The position numbers were made by a program, and so were the translations under genes. A DNA stretch of 64,000 nucleotides from Gammaproteobacteria bacterium (GTDB taxonomy: Bacteria > Pseudomonadota > Gammaproteobacteria > Poriferisulfidales > Poriferisulfidaceae): assembly GCA_026706895.1 (NCBI GenBank), contig JAPOXW010000013.1, positions 106,436 through 170,435 on the forward strand. Direction: 5' to 3'. Each line of letters starts with the position of its first letter. Within the stretch, counting starts at the first letter, position 1. A model generated the notes under the pieces. The model worked only from the letters and a program-made list of their open reading frames with translations. It had not been told where the DNA came from and made no database searches. This document shows positions 1-8,845 of this stretch, piece by piece.

Positions 1-197
1 TCAGCGAGGCAGGGACCCCGATGCGGCAGCTCCGGACCCGGCTGCGCGAACAGAGATTCCTGACCCTCGGGTTTGGGGCAGGCCAACTCTTGCTGTCCTT
101 GACCCCGGTGTTCAACCTGATGTCCGTCCCGGCTGGGGTTGTTGCCGCTACCCGGCTGTGCCAGCAAAACCCTCTAAACCCTACAGCGTCGGACTGA
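1..197 (+). CDS. EI24/CysZ-like membrane protein, C-terminal part
   Basis: An open frame enters from the left edge and stops with TGA at 195-197. The last ~64 residues form a hydrophobic stretch (LLLSLTPVFNLMSVPAGVVA) preceded by an Arg-rich amphipathic segment. This pattern resembles the C-terminus of EI24-domain proteins such as the sulfate permease CysZ, whose final segments are similarly Pro/Val/Ala-rich. The gene converges on der, with 15 bases between the two stop codons. Only the C-terminus is visible, so the family call is tentative. It could be another small multi-pass inner-membrane protein. Confidence 0.5.
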   Translation, partial: SEAGTPMRQLRTRLREQRFLTLGFGAGQLLLSLTPVFNLMSVPAGVVAATRLCQQNPLNPTASD

Positions 198-212
198 CCA
201 GAGACTCAAGCA

Positions 213-1526
213 TCAAGTTCGACCCTGCGTCCGGCGGCAAGTCAACGCGACCGGAACCCCCGGCAAGCGATACGCCTTACGGAACCGGTTGGCCAGATAG
301 CGGCGGTAAGCACGCGGCATTAACTCAACGCGCGATCCGTGCAGGACGAGCCGCAGTGGGTGGTTCCCTCCCTGGTGGCCGTACCGGATATGGATTTGTC
401 CCCCGCGAACCCGTGGCGGCGGATTCTGCTGCACAGCCCGCCGCAGGAAATTGTTAACTTCGGGTGTAGAGAAACTTCGCTCCGCGGCATCATGCAATTC
501 AACCGCCTCTTGCAGCAGGCGGCCGAGCCCCGAGCCCTTGACTCCGGATGTGCGCACAACCGGGAGGTAGGAAGCAAATTGAAGCCGGCGTCCCAAACGC
601 TGCGCGGCCCACGCCTGCTGCTCCGAGCCTAGCAGGTCGCACTTGTTCAGAGCTATGGCGACGGCACGACCGGTATCCAGCGCCAGTGCGGCCAGCGCCG
701 CATCCTGCTCCGCCGCTCCCTGCGCAGCATCAATCACCACGATCGCCACCTGTGCGCGCTGCACCGAGCGGAGCGCCTGCGCTACGCTAAATTTCTCAAG
801 CGAGTCAGGCTCAATTCGGCTCTTGCGGCGGATTCCTGCCGTATCGACCAGCGTCATTTCCCGATCCCGGAAAGTGAGTTGCACGTCGATGCTGTCCCGG
901 GTCGTGCCAGGTTCGGGCGATACGACCAGGCGATCGCTTTGCAGCAAGCGGTTGATCAGAGTGGACTTGCCCGCGTTGGGTCGCCCGATTACCGAGACCC
1001 GGATTCGGTTCGGATCCGTATCCGAATCCGTCGATGCCGCCTCAACCGGAATTGTGGAATCCAGCAGCGCCGTGACTCCCGAACCCCGCTTCGCACTGAT
1101 TCCGAACAATGCGCTTGCGCCAAGTTCGGCGAATTCCGCCACTGCCGCATGCGGGTCGCGCCCATCGACCTTATTGACTGCCACCAAAAGCGGTTTGCCG
1201 CAGGTCCGCAGGCGTGCATGAAATTCCTGATCGCTGGCAACGCAGCCTTCTTGCGCATCGACCACCAGTACCAGAACATCTGCCTCTGCAATTGCCTGTT
1301 CGGTCTGCCGCATCAGCTCCCGCTCTATTTCGGTGTAGGCTTCGGTCATACCTCCGGTATCGACCACTACGAACGCGCGGCCATCGTGATCCGCCAGTCG
1401 GTAGCGTCGATCCCGGGTCACCCCGGGAACGTCCGCGACTAAAGCGTCCCGACTGCCAGTCAGGCGGTTAAAAAGAGTGGACTTGCCGACATTGGGCCGG
1501 CCGAGCAAGGCGACGACGGGAACCAT
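213..1526 (-). CDS. der: GTPase Der (EngA), ribosome assembly
   Basis: Der is a tandem-domain GTPase needed for maturation of the 50S ribosomal subunit. Two complete G domains are visible: P-loop GRPNVGKST at residues 9-17 and GRPNAGKST at about 180, each followed by DxxG (DTGG, DTAG) and NKxD (NKVD, NKCD) motifs. A C-terminal KH-like domain follows. The 437-aa length is normal for the family. It is the last gene of the leftward ndk-rlmN-hisS-yfgM-bamB-der series and starts 15 bases after the bamB stop, an order common in Gammaproteobacteria. Nothing is missing from the motifs. Confidence 0.97.
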   Translation of the reverse strand: MVPVVALLGRPNVGKSTLFNRLTGSRDALVADVPGVTRDRRYRLADHDGRAFVVVDTGGMTEAYTEIERELMRQTEQAIAEADVLVLVVDAQEGCVASDQEFHARLRTCGKPLLVAVNKVDGRDPHAAVAEFAELGASALFGISAKRGSGVTALLDSTIPVEAASTDSDTDPNRIRVSVIGRPNAGKSTLINRLLQSDRLVVSPEPGTTRDSIDVQLTFRDREMTLVDTAGIRRKSRIEPDSLEKFSVAQALRSVQRAQVAIVVIDAAQGAAEQDAALAALALDTGRAVAIALNKCDLLGSEQQAWAAQRLGRRLQFASYLPVVRTSGVKGSGLGRLLQEAVELHDAAERSFSTPEVNNFLRRAVQQNPPPRVRGGQIHIRYGHQGGNHPLRLVLHGSRVELMPRAYRRYLANRFRKAYRLPGVPVALTCRRTQGRT

Positions 1527-1541
1527 GGCCGAAAACCCAAA

Positions 1542-2747
1542 TCATGATTCGCCCGCGGCTGTCCCCAGCAACGGCACAAATTGATAGGCCGCAAATCGGC
1601 CATTGAGGTGCAACAGGTAAATTCGGTCCAGTCGCACTTGCGGAGGAGCCTGCAGGGGACCGTCTACCTTGTGGCGTGCGACGATCTCACCATCGGTGAT
1701 CTGGAACCAGTGCAGGTAGCCTTCGAAATCCACGGCAATGACGTGCAGGCCAGTCGGTGCAGGTGCGCTGAGACCCCGGTATGCGAGTTCATCCTGTTCC
1801 CAGTACACGCCACCATTCTCTTTATTCAGCGACCACAGAGTGCTTTGGAGATCGGTCACGTACACGGCCACTTCATCGACCCCCGGGGCATGAAGAGCTT
1901 TTATTTCTTTCGCCCACAGCAGGTTGCCTTCCACTGTCTCCACCGCACCAACCTGGTTGCTTAGTGCGGCGGCATAGGCCACTCCTTCCACTAGTCGCAC
2001 CGGTCCGTCTATGTCTACGACTCGTTCCAGTTCGGTCCGGCCGGTTGGAATCGCTAACCGCACTTCCCAGTGCTGCAATCCGCTCTTGGAATCAAATGCA
2101 ATCAGCCGCCCGTCGTCAAATCCGGTTATCAGCCGATCCTCCTGCGCTGCCGGTTCACCTGCACCGCGCAGAGTCAGGCTGGGGCTGCTGTGGACATGGC
2201 TCCACAGCAAAGTCCCATCCTCGGCATTCAGCACGCTCAGGCGGCCATCGTTGCTGCGAACAGCCAGGTAACCGTCCGGCAGAGCCTTCAGGCTCAACAC
2301 TTCGCTGGGGACGGTCTGCTTCCAGGTCTGAGCACCGGTCCCTCGATTCAAGGAGAACACTTCCTGCTCCCAAGTCCCCACGTAGACCCGATGGTCGTCG
2401 GCCGCAACACCCGCCAAGATTGTTCCTTCGACACTGGCTTCCCAGAGCCTCGCACCCGTCGAAGCATTCAGTGCGACGACCTCACCGTCATTGGCGGCCA
2501 ACAGCACATGATCGCGATCAATCCATGGTGCCACGTGACTGTCCGGGTCGCTGTACTCGGAACCAACCGAATAATCCCACAGCGGGGTCAACGCAATTCG
2601 GTTGATTACCGGCTGCAGTTCAGCAATGCGCGTGGGGTCTTTCTCCCAAAGTTCCTGAAGGCCGACAAGCGGGTTAGACATATCGGCGCAGGCCGACAAT
2701 CCCACTGCACAGGCGAGCAGCAGGACCGTCGAATCAATTGGCTTCAC
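1542..2747 (-). CDS. bamB: Outer membrane assembly lipoprotein BamB
   Basis: BamB is the beta-propeller lipoprotein of the BAM complex that inserts beta-barrel proteins into the outer membrane. The product has a lipoprotein signal (hydrophobic core, lipobox LSAC) and repeated PQQ-type propeller blades with motifs such as DGEVVALNASTGARLW. I chose the GTG at 2747 because it gives a compact signal peptide starting MKPIDSTV, has GGAG upstream and overlaps the end of yfgM. An in-frame ATG at 2768 would add seven residues. Length is 401 aa, near the E. coli protein. It is translationally coupled to yfgM and followed by der. Confidence 0.93.
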   Translation of the reverse strand: MKPIDSTVLLLACAVGLSACADMSNPLVGLQELWEKDPTRIAELQPVINRIALTPLWDYSVGSEYSDPDSHVAPWIDRDHVLLAANDGEVVALNASTGARLWEASVEGTILAGVAADDHRVYVGTWEQEVFSLNRGTGAQTWKQTVPSEVLSLKALPDGYLAVRSNDGRLSVLNAEDGTLLWSHVHSSPSLTLRGAGEPAAQEDRLITGFDDGRLIAFDSKSGLQHWEVRLAIPTGRTELERVVDIDGPVRLVEGVAYAAALSNQVGAVETVEGNLLWAKEIKALHAPGVDEVAVYVTDLQSTLWSLNKENGGVYWEQDELAYRGLSAPAPTGLHVIAVDFEGYLHWFQITDGEIVARHKVDGPLQAPPQVRLDRIYLLHLNGRFAAYQFVPLLGTAAGES

Positions 2748-3366
2748 TCTGCTCTCCGAGTTCGGCAAGTTTCAATTCGAGAAACTTGCCGCTGTTCCCC
2801 TTCTCAAGTGCCTGAACATATTCGTGGCGGGCTTCCTGGACCCGACCGGATTGCCGGTACAGGTCACCGCGGATCTCATGCACCAATCCTTCGTAGCCTT
2901 CCAGCGATACGTTCGACAAAACCTTTAGTCCCTCTTCCCATTGCTGCTGTGCCGCATGCAGCCTCGCAAGACGCAGTGCCGCCACCGGTGCAATCAGCAG
3001 ATCGTCCGAATTTTCGTATGCCCATCGCAACAGGCGGATCGCCTCTTCCGGCTGCTGGTCTTCCTGGTACAGTCGGGCAGAAATCAGGCTGGCCATCGAG
3101 GCATACACGGTCCCCCCATATTTTTGCCGCAATCGCTCTCCCGTTTCGTGGGCCTGCTGTGCTTGCTCACCCTCCAGATGGGCTCGGTACTGCTGGTATA
3201 AAACAGCCGCTCCTGTCGCTTCCCGCTCCTGCCAGTAGTTCCAGCCCTTGTAGCCTCCAACTCCCGCCAGCGCCAGTCCTGCGCCCAGCAATACCCATGC
3301 GAGATTGGCCTTCCACCAATCCCGAAATTCTTCCAATTGTTGCTGTTCTTCAGGGCTTAAAGCCAT
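2734..3366 (-). CDS. yfgM: YfgM-like membrane-anchored TPR protein (ancillary SecYEG/periplasmic chaperone)
   Basis: YfgM proteins are inner-membrane ancillary subunits of the SecYEG/PpiD assembly. The sequence shows a cytoplasmic N-terminus (EEQQQLEEFRDWWK), one membrane span at about residues 17-37 (NLAWVLLGAGLALAGVGGY), then helical TPR-like periplasmic repeats. At 210 aa it matches the family. It lies between hisS and bamB as in the conserved operon, although a TnpB gene now separates it from hisS. Its stop overlaps the bamB start. Confidence 0.9.
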   Translation of the reverse strand: MALSPEEQQQLEEFRDWWKANLAWVLLGAGLALAGVGGYKGWNYWQEREATGAAVLYQQYRAHLEGEQAQQAHETGERLRQKYGGTVYASMASLISARLYQEDQQPEEAIRLLRWAYENSDDLLIAPVAALRLARLHAAQQQWEEGLKVLSNVSLEGYEGLVHEIRGDLYRQSGRVQEARHEYVQALEKGNSGKFLELKLAELGEQSEAN

Positions 3367-3423
3367 GATTGTTATCCGGTCGGAGCAAAGTGTTCAGCGA
3401 GAACCGCGGCGACATTATGGGAC

Positions 3424-4734
3424 TTATATACAACAATCCGCAAGCAGACCTTGTATATCCATTGACAGATCATCGGGGTCACTTGACCGGGCTAGGCCCG
3501 AAGGCCCAGCCCTGACAGAGGCGAACGCCCCTCCCTGTCCAGCCGCGCCAGTCCCCAGCGCCAATATATTGAACGCGGCATTGATGTCCGCATTCCCCAC
3601 GTATCCGCAGGATACGCATTTGAATCTCTCCTTCCGGCGATTTTCTTCCGCCACATGCCCGCACCGGTGGCAGGTCTGACTGGTGTACGCCGGATTGACC
3701 TTCTCTAACCGGTGTGCCTTGTACCCCAGCATCCAGCGCAACCGGCCCCAGCCACTTTCCGTAATTCCCCGGTTCAAGGCGGACTTCGCCTTAACATTCT
3801 TGCCGGGCTTCTCCACCGTACCCTTGGCCGATCTCATCATAGACTTGATCTTCAGACCTTCCACGCAAACCGTCCCGAATTGACCAGCCAGGTCGTGGCT
3901 GACATGGTGCTTCCAGTTGTCTCGGATATGGGCGATTTTTCGATATAGTCTCGCGACAATCCTGCGCTCCTTCTCCCGTCGACCCGAATTGACCTTGATG
4001 ATCTTGCCCTGCTGAGTTTGTCTCGGTTTCCCGCCATCGTCCAGCAAAAACATGCGTTTGCGCCGGTGCATCTTGCGTTGATGTCTCTTCAGCCGGGCCT
4101 CAAGGCGGGACACATCCGGCATAAATATGCGTTTCTGCTCGGTGGTCGCCACGTTCCACTTGCCCATGTCCACGCCCACCGCCTTGCCATTGTCCTCCAA
4201 CTCCACGTCCGGAACTTCCCGGAACACCGAGACATACCACTTCCCGTTGGGATGCTTGACCACCACAGCCTGCTTTACCTCGCCGTACGCCCACGGGTCG
4301 CCACCCTGACGGCGGACCGGCACCCAACCAACCTTGGGGACATGCAGCTTGCCGTTCTCAATCCGCACGTTCTGTGGGATCGTGAACGAGTCACCATCTT
4401 CCCTGTGCTTGAATTTCGGAAAGCCACGTTTGCCCTTTCTGGCTTCTTTCATGGCATCAGCATACCGCTTCAGTACATACCGAACTTCCGCATACGGCAA
4501 TTCCTTCAGCCATTCATGGCCTTCGCTGTTGCGTAGCCTAGTGAATTCCAGACCCAAGTTGAAGAAAGTCGGCGAAGGCTTTTCGCCCCTGTCTTCTTCG
4601 TAGGCTTTCATCGCATCCCGGTTCTGCCGGATCGCCCAGTTCCAGACATAGCGGTTCGCCCCGGCGATGCCGGACAGTAACTGAGCCCGGCGTAGGGTGC
4701 CCGGATACAGACGATAGACGGAAGAGCGAATCAT
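3424..4734 (-). CDS. tnpB: TnpB: RNA-guided transposon nuclease (IS200/IS605, IS1341-like), solo
   Basis: TnpB is the omega-RNA-guided DNA nuclease related to Cas12, carried by IS200/IS605-type elements. The RuvC active site appears intact: D189 in GVDMG, E292 in VCVEGL, and D383 in GNADINAA. A four-cysteine zinc ribbon lies between the last two (C355, C358, C373, C376). Length is 436 aa, full for the family. No TnpA (Y1 transposase) is adjacent, so the copy cannot move by itself. It sits between hisS and yfgM in their orientation, only 39 and 57 bases away, so it probably rides on the operon transcript. Any omega-RNA would overlap its 3' end toward 3370. Confidence 0.93.
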   Translation of the reverse strand: MIRSSVYRLYPGTLRRAQLLSGIAGANRYVWNWAIRQNRDAMKAYEEDRGEKPSPTFFNLGLEFTRLRNSEGHEWLKELPYAEVRYVLKRYADAMKEARKGKRGFPKFKHREDGDSFTIPQNVRIENGKLHVPKVGWVPVRRQGGDPWAYGEVKQAVVVKHPNGKWYVSVFREVPDVELEDNGKAVGVDMGKWNVATTEQKRIFMPDVSRLEARLKRHQRKMHRRKRMFLLDDGGKPRQTQQGKIIKVNSGRREKERRIVARLYRKIAHIRDNWKHHVSHDLAGQFGTVCVEGLKIKSMMRSAKGTVEKPGKNVKAKSALNRGITESGWGRLRWMLGYKAHRLEKVNPAYTSQTCHRCGHVAEENRRKERFKCVSCGYVGNADINAAFNILALGTGAAGQGGAFASVRAGPSGLARSSDPDDLSMDIQGLLADCCI

Positions 4735-4773
4735 GTGGGTTCAAAAACCATTATGTCCGATATCGAGCCAGCA

Positions 4774-6030
4774 TCAAGAGTTTCTATCAAATTGTATGTA
4801 AGCCCCAATATTATCCAATAAAATTGTCTGCTGCTCTTCCGGACCCCGTAGGAATTTAAGGACTACGCTCTTCTGCTTGAGCTCTTCCTCGCCCATTATC
4901 AAGACGGCACGCGCGCCACTTTTGTCGGCACGGCGCATCTGGGATTTCATGCTTCCTCCTTCCATATTCATTCGGACTCGAAGATTCGGATTTTCCTGTC
5001 TCAGTCGCATGGCTAAAGTGCTCATGCATGCTGTTGCGCCCTCTCCCAAGGCAACCAGGTAAACATCCACTGCCGCCGCCGCTCCCGTTTCCAGGCATTC
5101 GCGGATTCGCTCCAATCCGAGTGCGAATCCAGCCGCCGGAGTGGCCCGCCCCCCCAATTGCTCAACCAGGCGGTCATAGCGTCCGCCTCCGCCCAACGCG
5201 GATTGGGCACCCAGACTTTCCTCCACCCATTCGAATACAGTGAAATCATAGTAGTCCAACCCTCGGACCAGCCTCGGACTGAGGGTGTAATCGATTCCAT
5301 GGGCATCCAGTATTTCCCTCAAGCCCTCGAAATGGGCCCAGGATTCCGTCCCCAGCAGGTCTTCCAGCCGGGGAGCCTCTTCCAGAAGATCCTGGATGGA
5401 CTTCGATTTACTGTCGAGCAGCCGTAACGGGTTGGTCTTGAGTCGCCTGCGGTCATCGTCTTCCAGTTGCGATTCGAACCGCGAAAAATAATCCACCAAT
5501 TGCCTTCGCCAAGCCGCACGCTCATCCGGGTTTCCCAGGGTATTCAGCATCAGCTGGGGAGACAGGCCGAGTCGTTGCCAACCCTGCCAGCCCAGCAGGA
5601 GAATCTCTGCATCGATGTCCGGCCCGCACATGCCGAAAGTTTCCACCCCGAACTGATCGAATTGGCGCAGGCGGCCTTTCTGTGGACGCTCATGCCGGAA
5701 AAACGAACCCAAGTACCACAGGCGCTGCTGCCGGTTGGGGGTCAACCCATGTTGAATCGCCGCGCGCACGCAACCCGCCGTCCCTTCCGGTCGCAGGCTC
5801 AAAGACTCTCCATTGCGGTCTTCAAAGGTATACATCTCCTTTTCGACGATATCGGTCGTCTCCCCGATGGATCGCTGGAACAGCGCGGTAGGCTCCACCG
5901 ATGGGAAGCGGATTTCCTCATATCCGAATCCACATGCCGCGTCGATCCACACTTGCTCGATCTGGCGCCGGATCTGAGCTTCGTCCGGTAGGACATCGTG
6001 CATCCCGCGCACCGATTGCAGACGACTCAT
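4774..6030 (-). CDS. hisS: Histidine--tRNA ligase
   Basis: A class II aminoacyl-tRNA synthetase that charges tRNA-His. Motif 2 region (LRPEGTAGCVRA, then RLWYLGSFFRHERPQKGR), the histidine-binding signature LVRGLDYYDFTVFEW and the motif 3 Arg (GGGGRYDRL, GFALGLERI) are visible. The anticodon-binding domain is C-terminal. I place the start at ATG 6030 ([17 protein letters not shown]), which overlaps the rlmN stop as ATGA. An upstream in-frame ATG at 6090 would run inside rlmN and add residues foreign to the family. Length is 418 aa. The usual upstream neighbours ispG and rodZ are absent. Confidence 0.96.
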   Translation of the reverse strand: MSRLQSVRGMHDVLPDEAQIRRQIEQVWIDAACGFGYEEIRFPSVEPTALFQRSIGETTDIVEKEMYTFEDRNGESLSLRPEGTAGCVRAAIQHGLTPNRQQRLWYLGSFFRHERPQKGRLRQFDQFGVETFGMCGPDIDAEILLLGWQGWQRLGLSPQLMLNTLGNPDERAAWRRQLVDYFSRFESQLEDDDRRRLKTNPLRLLDSKSKSIQDLLEEAPRLEDLLGTESWAHFEGLREILDAHGIDYTLSPRLVRGLDYYDFTVFEWVEESLGAQSALGGGGRYDRLVEQLGGRATPAAGFALGLERIRECLETGAAAAVDVYLVALGEGATACMSTLAMRLRQENPNLRVRMNMEGGSMKSQMRRADKSGARAVLIMGEEELKQKSVVLKFLRGPEEQQTILLDNIGAYIQFDRNS

Positions 6031-7169
6031 GCCATCGCTCCTGAAGCCGCTGGCTGCGGCCCATGCACTGGAATGGCGTGACCAATCCACGGCCTGTGTC
6101 CGCGGGACCTTTGAATGTCGCCCGCCAATTGGCCGCAGGCCGCCGCAATGTCATCACCCCGGGGGCGGCGGGTGGTAGCCACAATACCTTCTTCGCAAAG
6201 GATCTCGCGGAACCGGCTGCGTACAGGTTCGGGCGATGCAGCGTAACCGCTACCCGGAAAGGCATTGAATGGAATCAGGTTGACCTTGCAGGGAAGGCCG
6301 CGGAGCCTTTTCGCCAAGGCCCGCGCACATTCAGGATGATCATTGACGCCATCCAGCAGTACGTATTCGATGATGATCTTGTGCTTGCGTGCACGCCCCG
6401 CAGCGTAACGCCGACAAGCCGCCAACAGCTCGTCGATCGGGTAACGGGCATTGATTGCCATCAGTTGCGTACGCAATGCATCATCCGGAGCATGCAGTGA
6501 TACCGCGAGGCTGACGTCGGCAATCTTCCGAAGGCGGTCGATGCCTGGAACCAGCCCGGCAGTGCTGACCGTGACTTGGCGACGTCCCAAAGAATAGGCG
6601 TGGCTGTCCCGAAACAAGTCTGCCGCACCAGCGACCGCATCAAGATTCGCCAGCGGTTCCCCCATACCCATAAACACGACGTGCGTGACCGGGATATCCG
6701 GCTCCAAGCGATGCCGGACCAGCCACAACTGGGAGACGATTTCGTGTGTCGAAAGATTGCGCTCAAACCCGCTGCGTGCGGTTCGGCAAAACGTGCAACC
6801 GAGTGCACAGCCGGCCTGCGAGGATAGGCACAGGGTGGCACGCCCCCGTGCAGGAATCAGTACCATTTCGACGACGTTGCCGCAGGTCAGGCGTAGCAAC
6901 CATTTGCGCGTCCCGTCCCGGGCACGGCTGGACTCAACGACATCCGGCAATGTGCATTCGATCCGCCCGCACAAGGCGGAACACACAGTCTGGGGAATCG
7001 AATCTATTCGTTCCGGATCCACTTCCCCTTGGCGATGAATCCCTCGAATCAGGGACGCCGCGTGAACCGGCGAACAATCCTGGTCCACCAGCCAGTCCTC
7101 CCACTGCTTCCGACCCCACCCGAGTAGGGGAATTTGATCGGGCGCGAAGTTCATCGTGTTCGAGGACAA
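6027..7169 (-). CDS. rlmN: Dual-specificity 23S rRNA/tRNA adenine-C2 methyltransferase RlmN
   Basis: A radical-SAM enzyme that methylates C2 of A2503 in 23S rRNA and A37 in some tRNAs. The radical-SAM cluster CALGCTFC is at C121, C125 and C128, preceded by the family signature [11 protein letters not shown] and followed by [11 protein letters not shown]. Length is 380 aa. The start at 7169 overlaps the end of ndk by 19 bases; a second in-frame ATG lies five codons downstream. Its stop overlaps the hisS start by four bases, so the two are translationally coupled. Confidence 0.96.
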   Translation of the reverse strand: MSSNTMNFAPDQIPLLGWGRKQWEDWLVDQDCSPVHAASLIRGIHRQGEVDPERIDSIPQTVCSALCGRIECTLPDVVESSRARDGTRKWLLRLTCGNVVEMVLIPARGRATLCLSSQAGCALGCTFCRTARSGFERNLSTHEIVSQLWLVRHRLEPDIPVTHVVFMGMGEPLANLDAVAGAADLFRDSHAYSLGRRQVTVSTAGLVPGIDRLRKIADVSLAVSLHAPDDALRTQLMAINARYPIDELLAACRRYAAGRARKHKIIIEYVLLDGVNDHPECARALAKRLRGLPCKVNLIPFNAFPGSGYAASPEPVRSRFREILCEEGIVATTRRPRGDDIAAACGQLAGDIQRSRGHRPWIGHAIPVHGPQPAASGAMA

Positions 7170-7582
7170 ATCTCCTCGGGACTGAAGAAAAAATCAATTT
7201 CCGTGCGTGCAGTGTCCGGACCGTCCGAGCCGTGTACGGCATTTTCATCGACCTGGGTCGCAAAATCGGCCCGGATTGTACCGGGCGCAGCCTGAGCCGG
7301 ATCGGTGGCACCCATCACTTCCCGGTTGAGCGCAATCGCATTTTCACCTTCCAACACCTGCACCACGACGGGGCCAGAAGTCATGAATTCGACCAAATCT
7401 GCATAAAACGGGCGCTCCCGGTGCACCGCATAGAACGCCTTGGCTTGTTCTCGGGAAAGGTGCATCATGCGGGCAGCAACTATGCGCAATCCCGCCGCCT
7501 CCAAACGCTGATAGATAGAGCCGATATGGTTATTGCCAACCGCATCCGGCTTGACGATGGAGAGGGTCTGCTCTACGGCCAT
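7151..7582 (-). CDS. ndk: Nucleoside diphosphate kinase
   Basis: Ndk transfers the gamma phosphate between nucleoside tri- and diphosphates through a phosphohistidine. The active-site His117 lies in [10 protein letters not shown], and the N-terminal signature [12 protein letters not shown] is typical. Length is 143 aa, the standard bacterial size. It is the first gene of the leftward housekeeping operon and its 3' end overlaps rlmN. The 131 bases upstream are AT-rich (tatatataa near 7691) and may hold the operon promoter, but I see no convincing -35/-10 pair. Confidence 0.97.
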   Translation of the reverse strand: MAVEQTLSIVKPDAVGNNHIGSIYQRLEAAGLRIVAARMMHLSREQAKAFYAVHRERPFYADLVEFMTSGPVVVQVLEGENAIALNREVMGATDPAQAAPGTIRADFATQVDENAVHGSDGPDTARTEIDFFFSPEEICPRTR

Positions 7583-7713
7583 GGTTCTTCCTTGACCCGG
7601 TATGTCCGGAATCGTGATTTGCTAGGGTGTGTGGTGGTGACTGAACCGTTTATTTTAGCGAATTCAGGTTGTTACCCAAAAAAGAGGGAATTATATATAA
7701 AGGTTGACGAGGG

Positions 7714-8046
7714 CTATGGGGACGGGGCTGTGAAAAACATTTCAACCAGCTTTGTCACTGCCCACAAGCCACCCATCAAAATAGCGGCCCAAATGATCAT
7801 CTTCAACGGCAATCCTTGTATTTCTGCTTTGGTTTCAGCAATTAAATTCATCAGATCGGTAAACGTTTTGGCAATGCGGTCTTGGGTGCGACTTTCCGAT
7901 TGCATTACAAAGGTTTGCGTTCTCGCAAAATCAACATGGGTAGCAGCATGTTGCATTTGTATCTCTAAAGCAGAAATTCTGGATTCGTTCGACATGTAAT
8001 CCTTGCCAACATTCTCCCGTCTTTCTTGTCCGTTGTCCGCGCTCAT
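7714..8046 (-). CDS. Small coiled-coil, single-span membrane protein, unknown function
   Basis: A 110-aa product with a heptad-like segment (SRISALEIQMQHAATHVDF), a second helical stretch and one C-terminal membrane span at about residues 81-103 (LKMIIWAAILMGGLWAVTKL). A better start may be ATG at residue 18 (MSNESRISALE). It is AT-richer than the operon next door. It follows the gene at 8050-8331 by three bases and probably shares a transcript with it. I do not recognise the family. Its layout resembles the tail-anchored proteins at 16741-17109 and 42240-42593. Confidence 0.6.
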   Translation of the reverse strand: MSADNGQERRENVGKDYMSNESRISALEIQMQHAATHVDFARTQTFVMQSESRTQDRIAKTFTDLMNLIAETKAEIQGLPLKMIIWAAILMGGLWAVTKLVEMFFTAPSP

Positions 8047-8049
8047 GGC

Positions 8050-8331
8050 CTATTCTCCCAATGCAGCCTTGAGCCAAGCCCAAAACACTGTCGGCCCATG
8101 TCCTGCGTAATCTGACCCAACCTCCACAACAATCCCCGTGTCGGCTCTCTCTTGTTCTTCCTTCTTGAAAACCTCTAGTATTTCCGCGAGCTGTCCTGCG
8201 GCAAGATTGGAAGTAAAAAAATACATGCAGTCGGAGAGTTCAAAGAAGTTCTCGTCAACACCCTTTATTTTTTCTGCGACATCGGGCCGCGCGTTCTCAA
8301 GGAAAACGAAATAATTTGGCATGAGGATCAT
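8050..8331 (-). CDS. Small hypothetical protein
   Basis: A 93-aa soluble product with no signal peptide or membrane span. It is acidic (FELSD, EVFKKEEQERADTG) and ends in WLKAALGE. The likely start is the ATG three codons into the frame (MPNYFVFLENA). It is spaced three bases from the downstream small membrane-protein gene, suggesting a two-gene unit. I do not recognise a family. Codon use is less GC-biased than in ndk-rlmN, so it may be acquired DNA. Confidence 0.5.
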   Translation of the reverse strand: MILMPNYFVFLENARPDVAEKIKGVDENFFELSDCMYFFTSNLAAGQLAEILEVFKKEEQERADTGIVVEVGSDYAGHGPTVFWAWLKAALGE

Positions 8332-8451
8332 CCCTGTCCGACTAGGGATAGTTCATGTTAGCATATCCCTATTACCTTAGAGAATTATCTACTTTAGTTG
8401 GCAAAAAAGTAGCCGATTTCTCTATAGTGCCTATAAACACTGGCTGCGCGG

Positions 8452-8775
8452 CTAAACATTTTGATTCAATATTTTCTTGGCTTCTTCTAACTGCTTTTCA
8501 GCTTCTTCAAGTTGCTGCGACACCTCGTGTATCTGAGTAGCTGTCGGATATTCCTGTGGGTCGCGATAAACTCTCAAGCCCCCTTGTTTAGGCGCAAAAC
8601 TGAACTTACCGTTTTCAAGATTCAATGAAAGTCCTTCTCTAATCCTGTTACAAATGATTGCAAGTGTGTTAGCAAAATCATCTAACTTCTTTTTCAGTTC
8701 TGCAATCTTCCTGGTAGCCTCTTCCATATCTACATGAGCCTGGCCCAACATTTCCAGTTTTTCTTTGCTAGTCAT
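8452..8775 (-). CDS. Coiled-coil hypothetical protein
   Basis: A 107-aa product with long charged helices at both ends (DMEEATRKIAELKKKLDDF and QLEEAEKQLEEAKKIL) around a short basic core. It is probably cytoplasmic and oligomeric. Its start codon lies only eight bases from the left terminal repeat of the IS1595-type element at 8783, so the insertion likely removed its native promoter and ribosome-binding site. No recognisable family. Confidence 0.5.
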   Translation of the reverse strand: MTSKEKLEMLGQAHVDMEEATRKIAELKKKLDDFANTLAIICNRIREGLSLNLENGKFSFAPKQGGLRVYRDPQEYPTATQIHEVSQQLEEAEKQLEEAKKILNQNV

Positions 8776-8782
8776 AATAAAA

Positions 8783-8808
8783 GGTAATTATCCCCTAGAG
8801 GCAAGTAA
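8783..8808 (+). repeat. Left terminal inverted repeat of the IS1595-type element
   Basis: Begins ggtaattatccc and ends gcaagtaa. It matches the reverse complement of 12203-12228 at 12 consecutive outer and 8 consecutive inner positions, with the mismatches confined to the middle. Such outer/inner conservation is expected for transposase cleavage and binding sites. Confidence 0.75.
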
Positions 8809-8845
8809 CATCAGTTAAGCATATCTTATAGCATAGGGGGATGCC

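Noticed and set aside
2070..3368. Long rightward reading frame across bamB and yfgM
   Set aside because: It is the complement of two well-supported leftward genes and has no family motifs or start signals.
3366..3424. A TnpA partner or ends of a complete IS605 element
   Set aside because: Only 57 bases separate tnpB from yfgM and 39 from hisS; no second gene or clear hairpin ends fit.
6746..7999. Rightward frame over rlmN, ndk and the small gene at 7714
   Set aside because: It spans three leftward coding units and gives a composition unlike real proteins.
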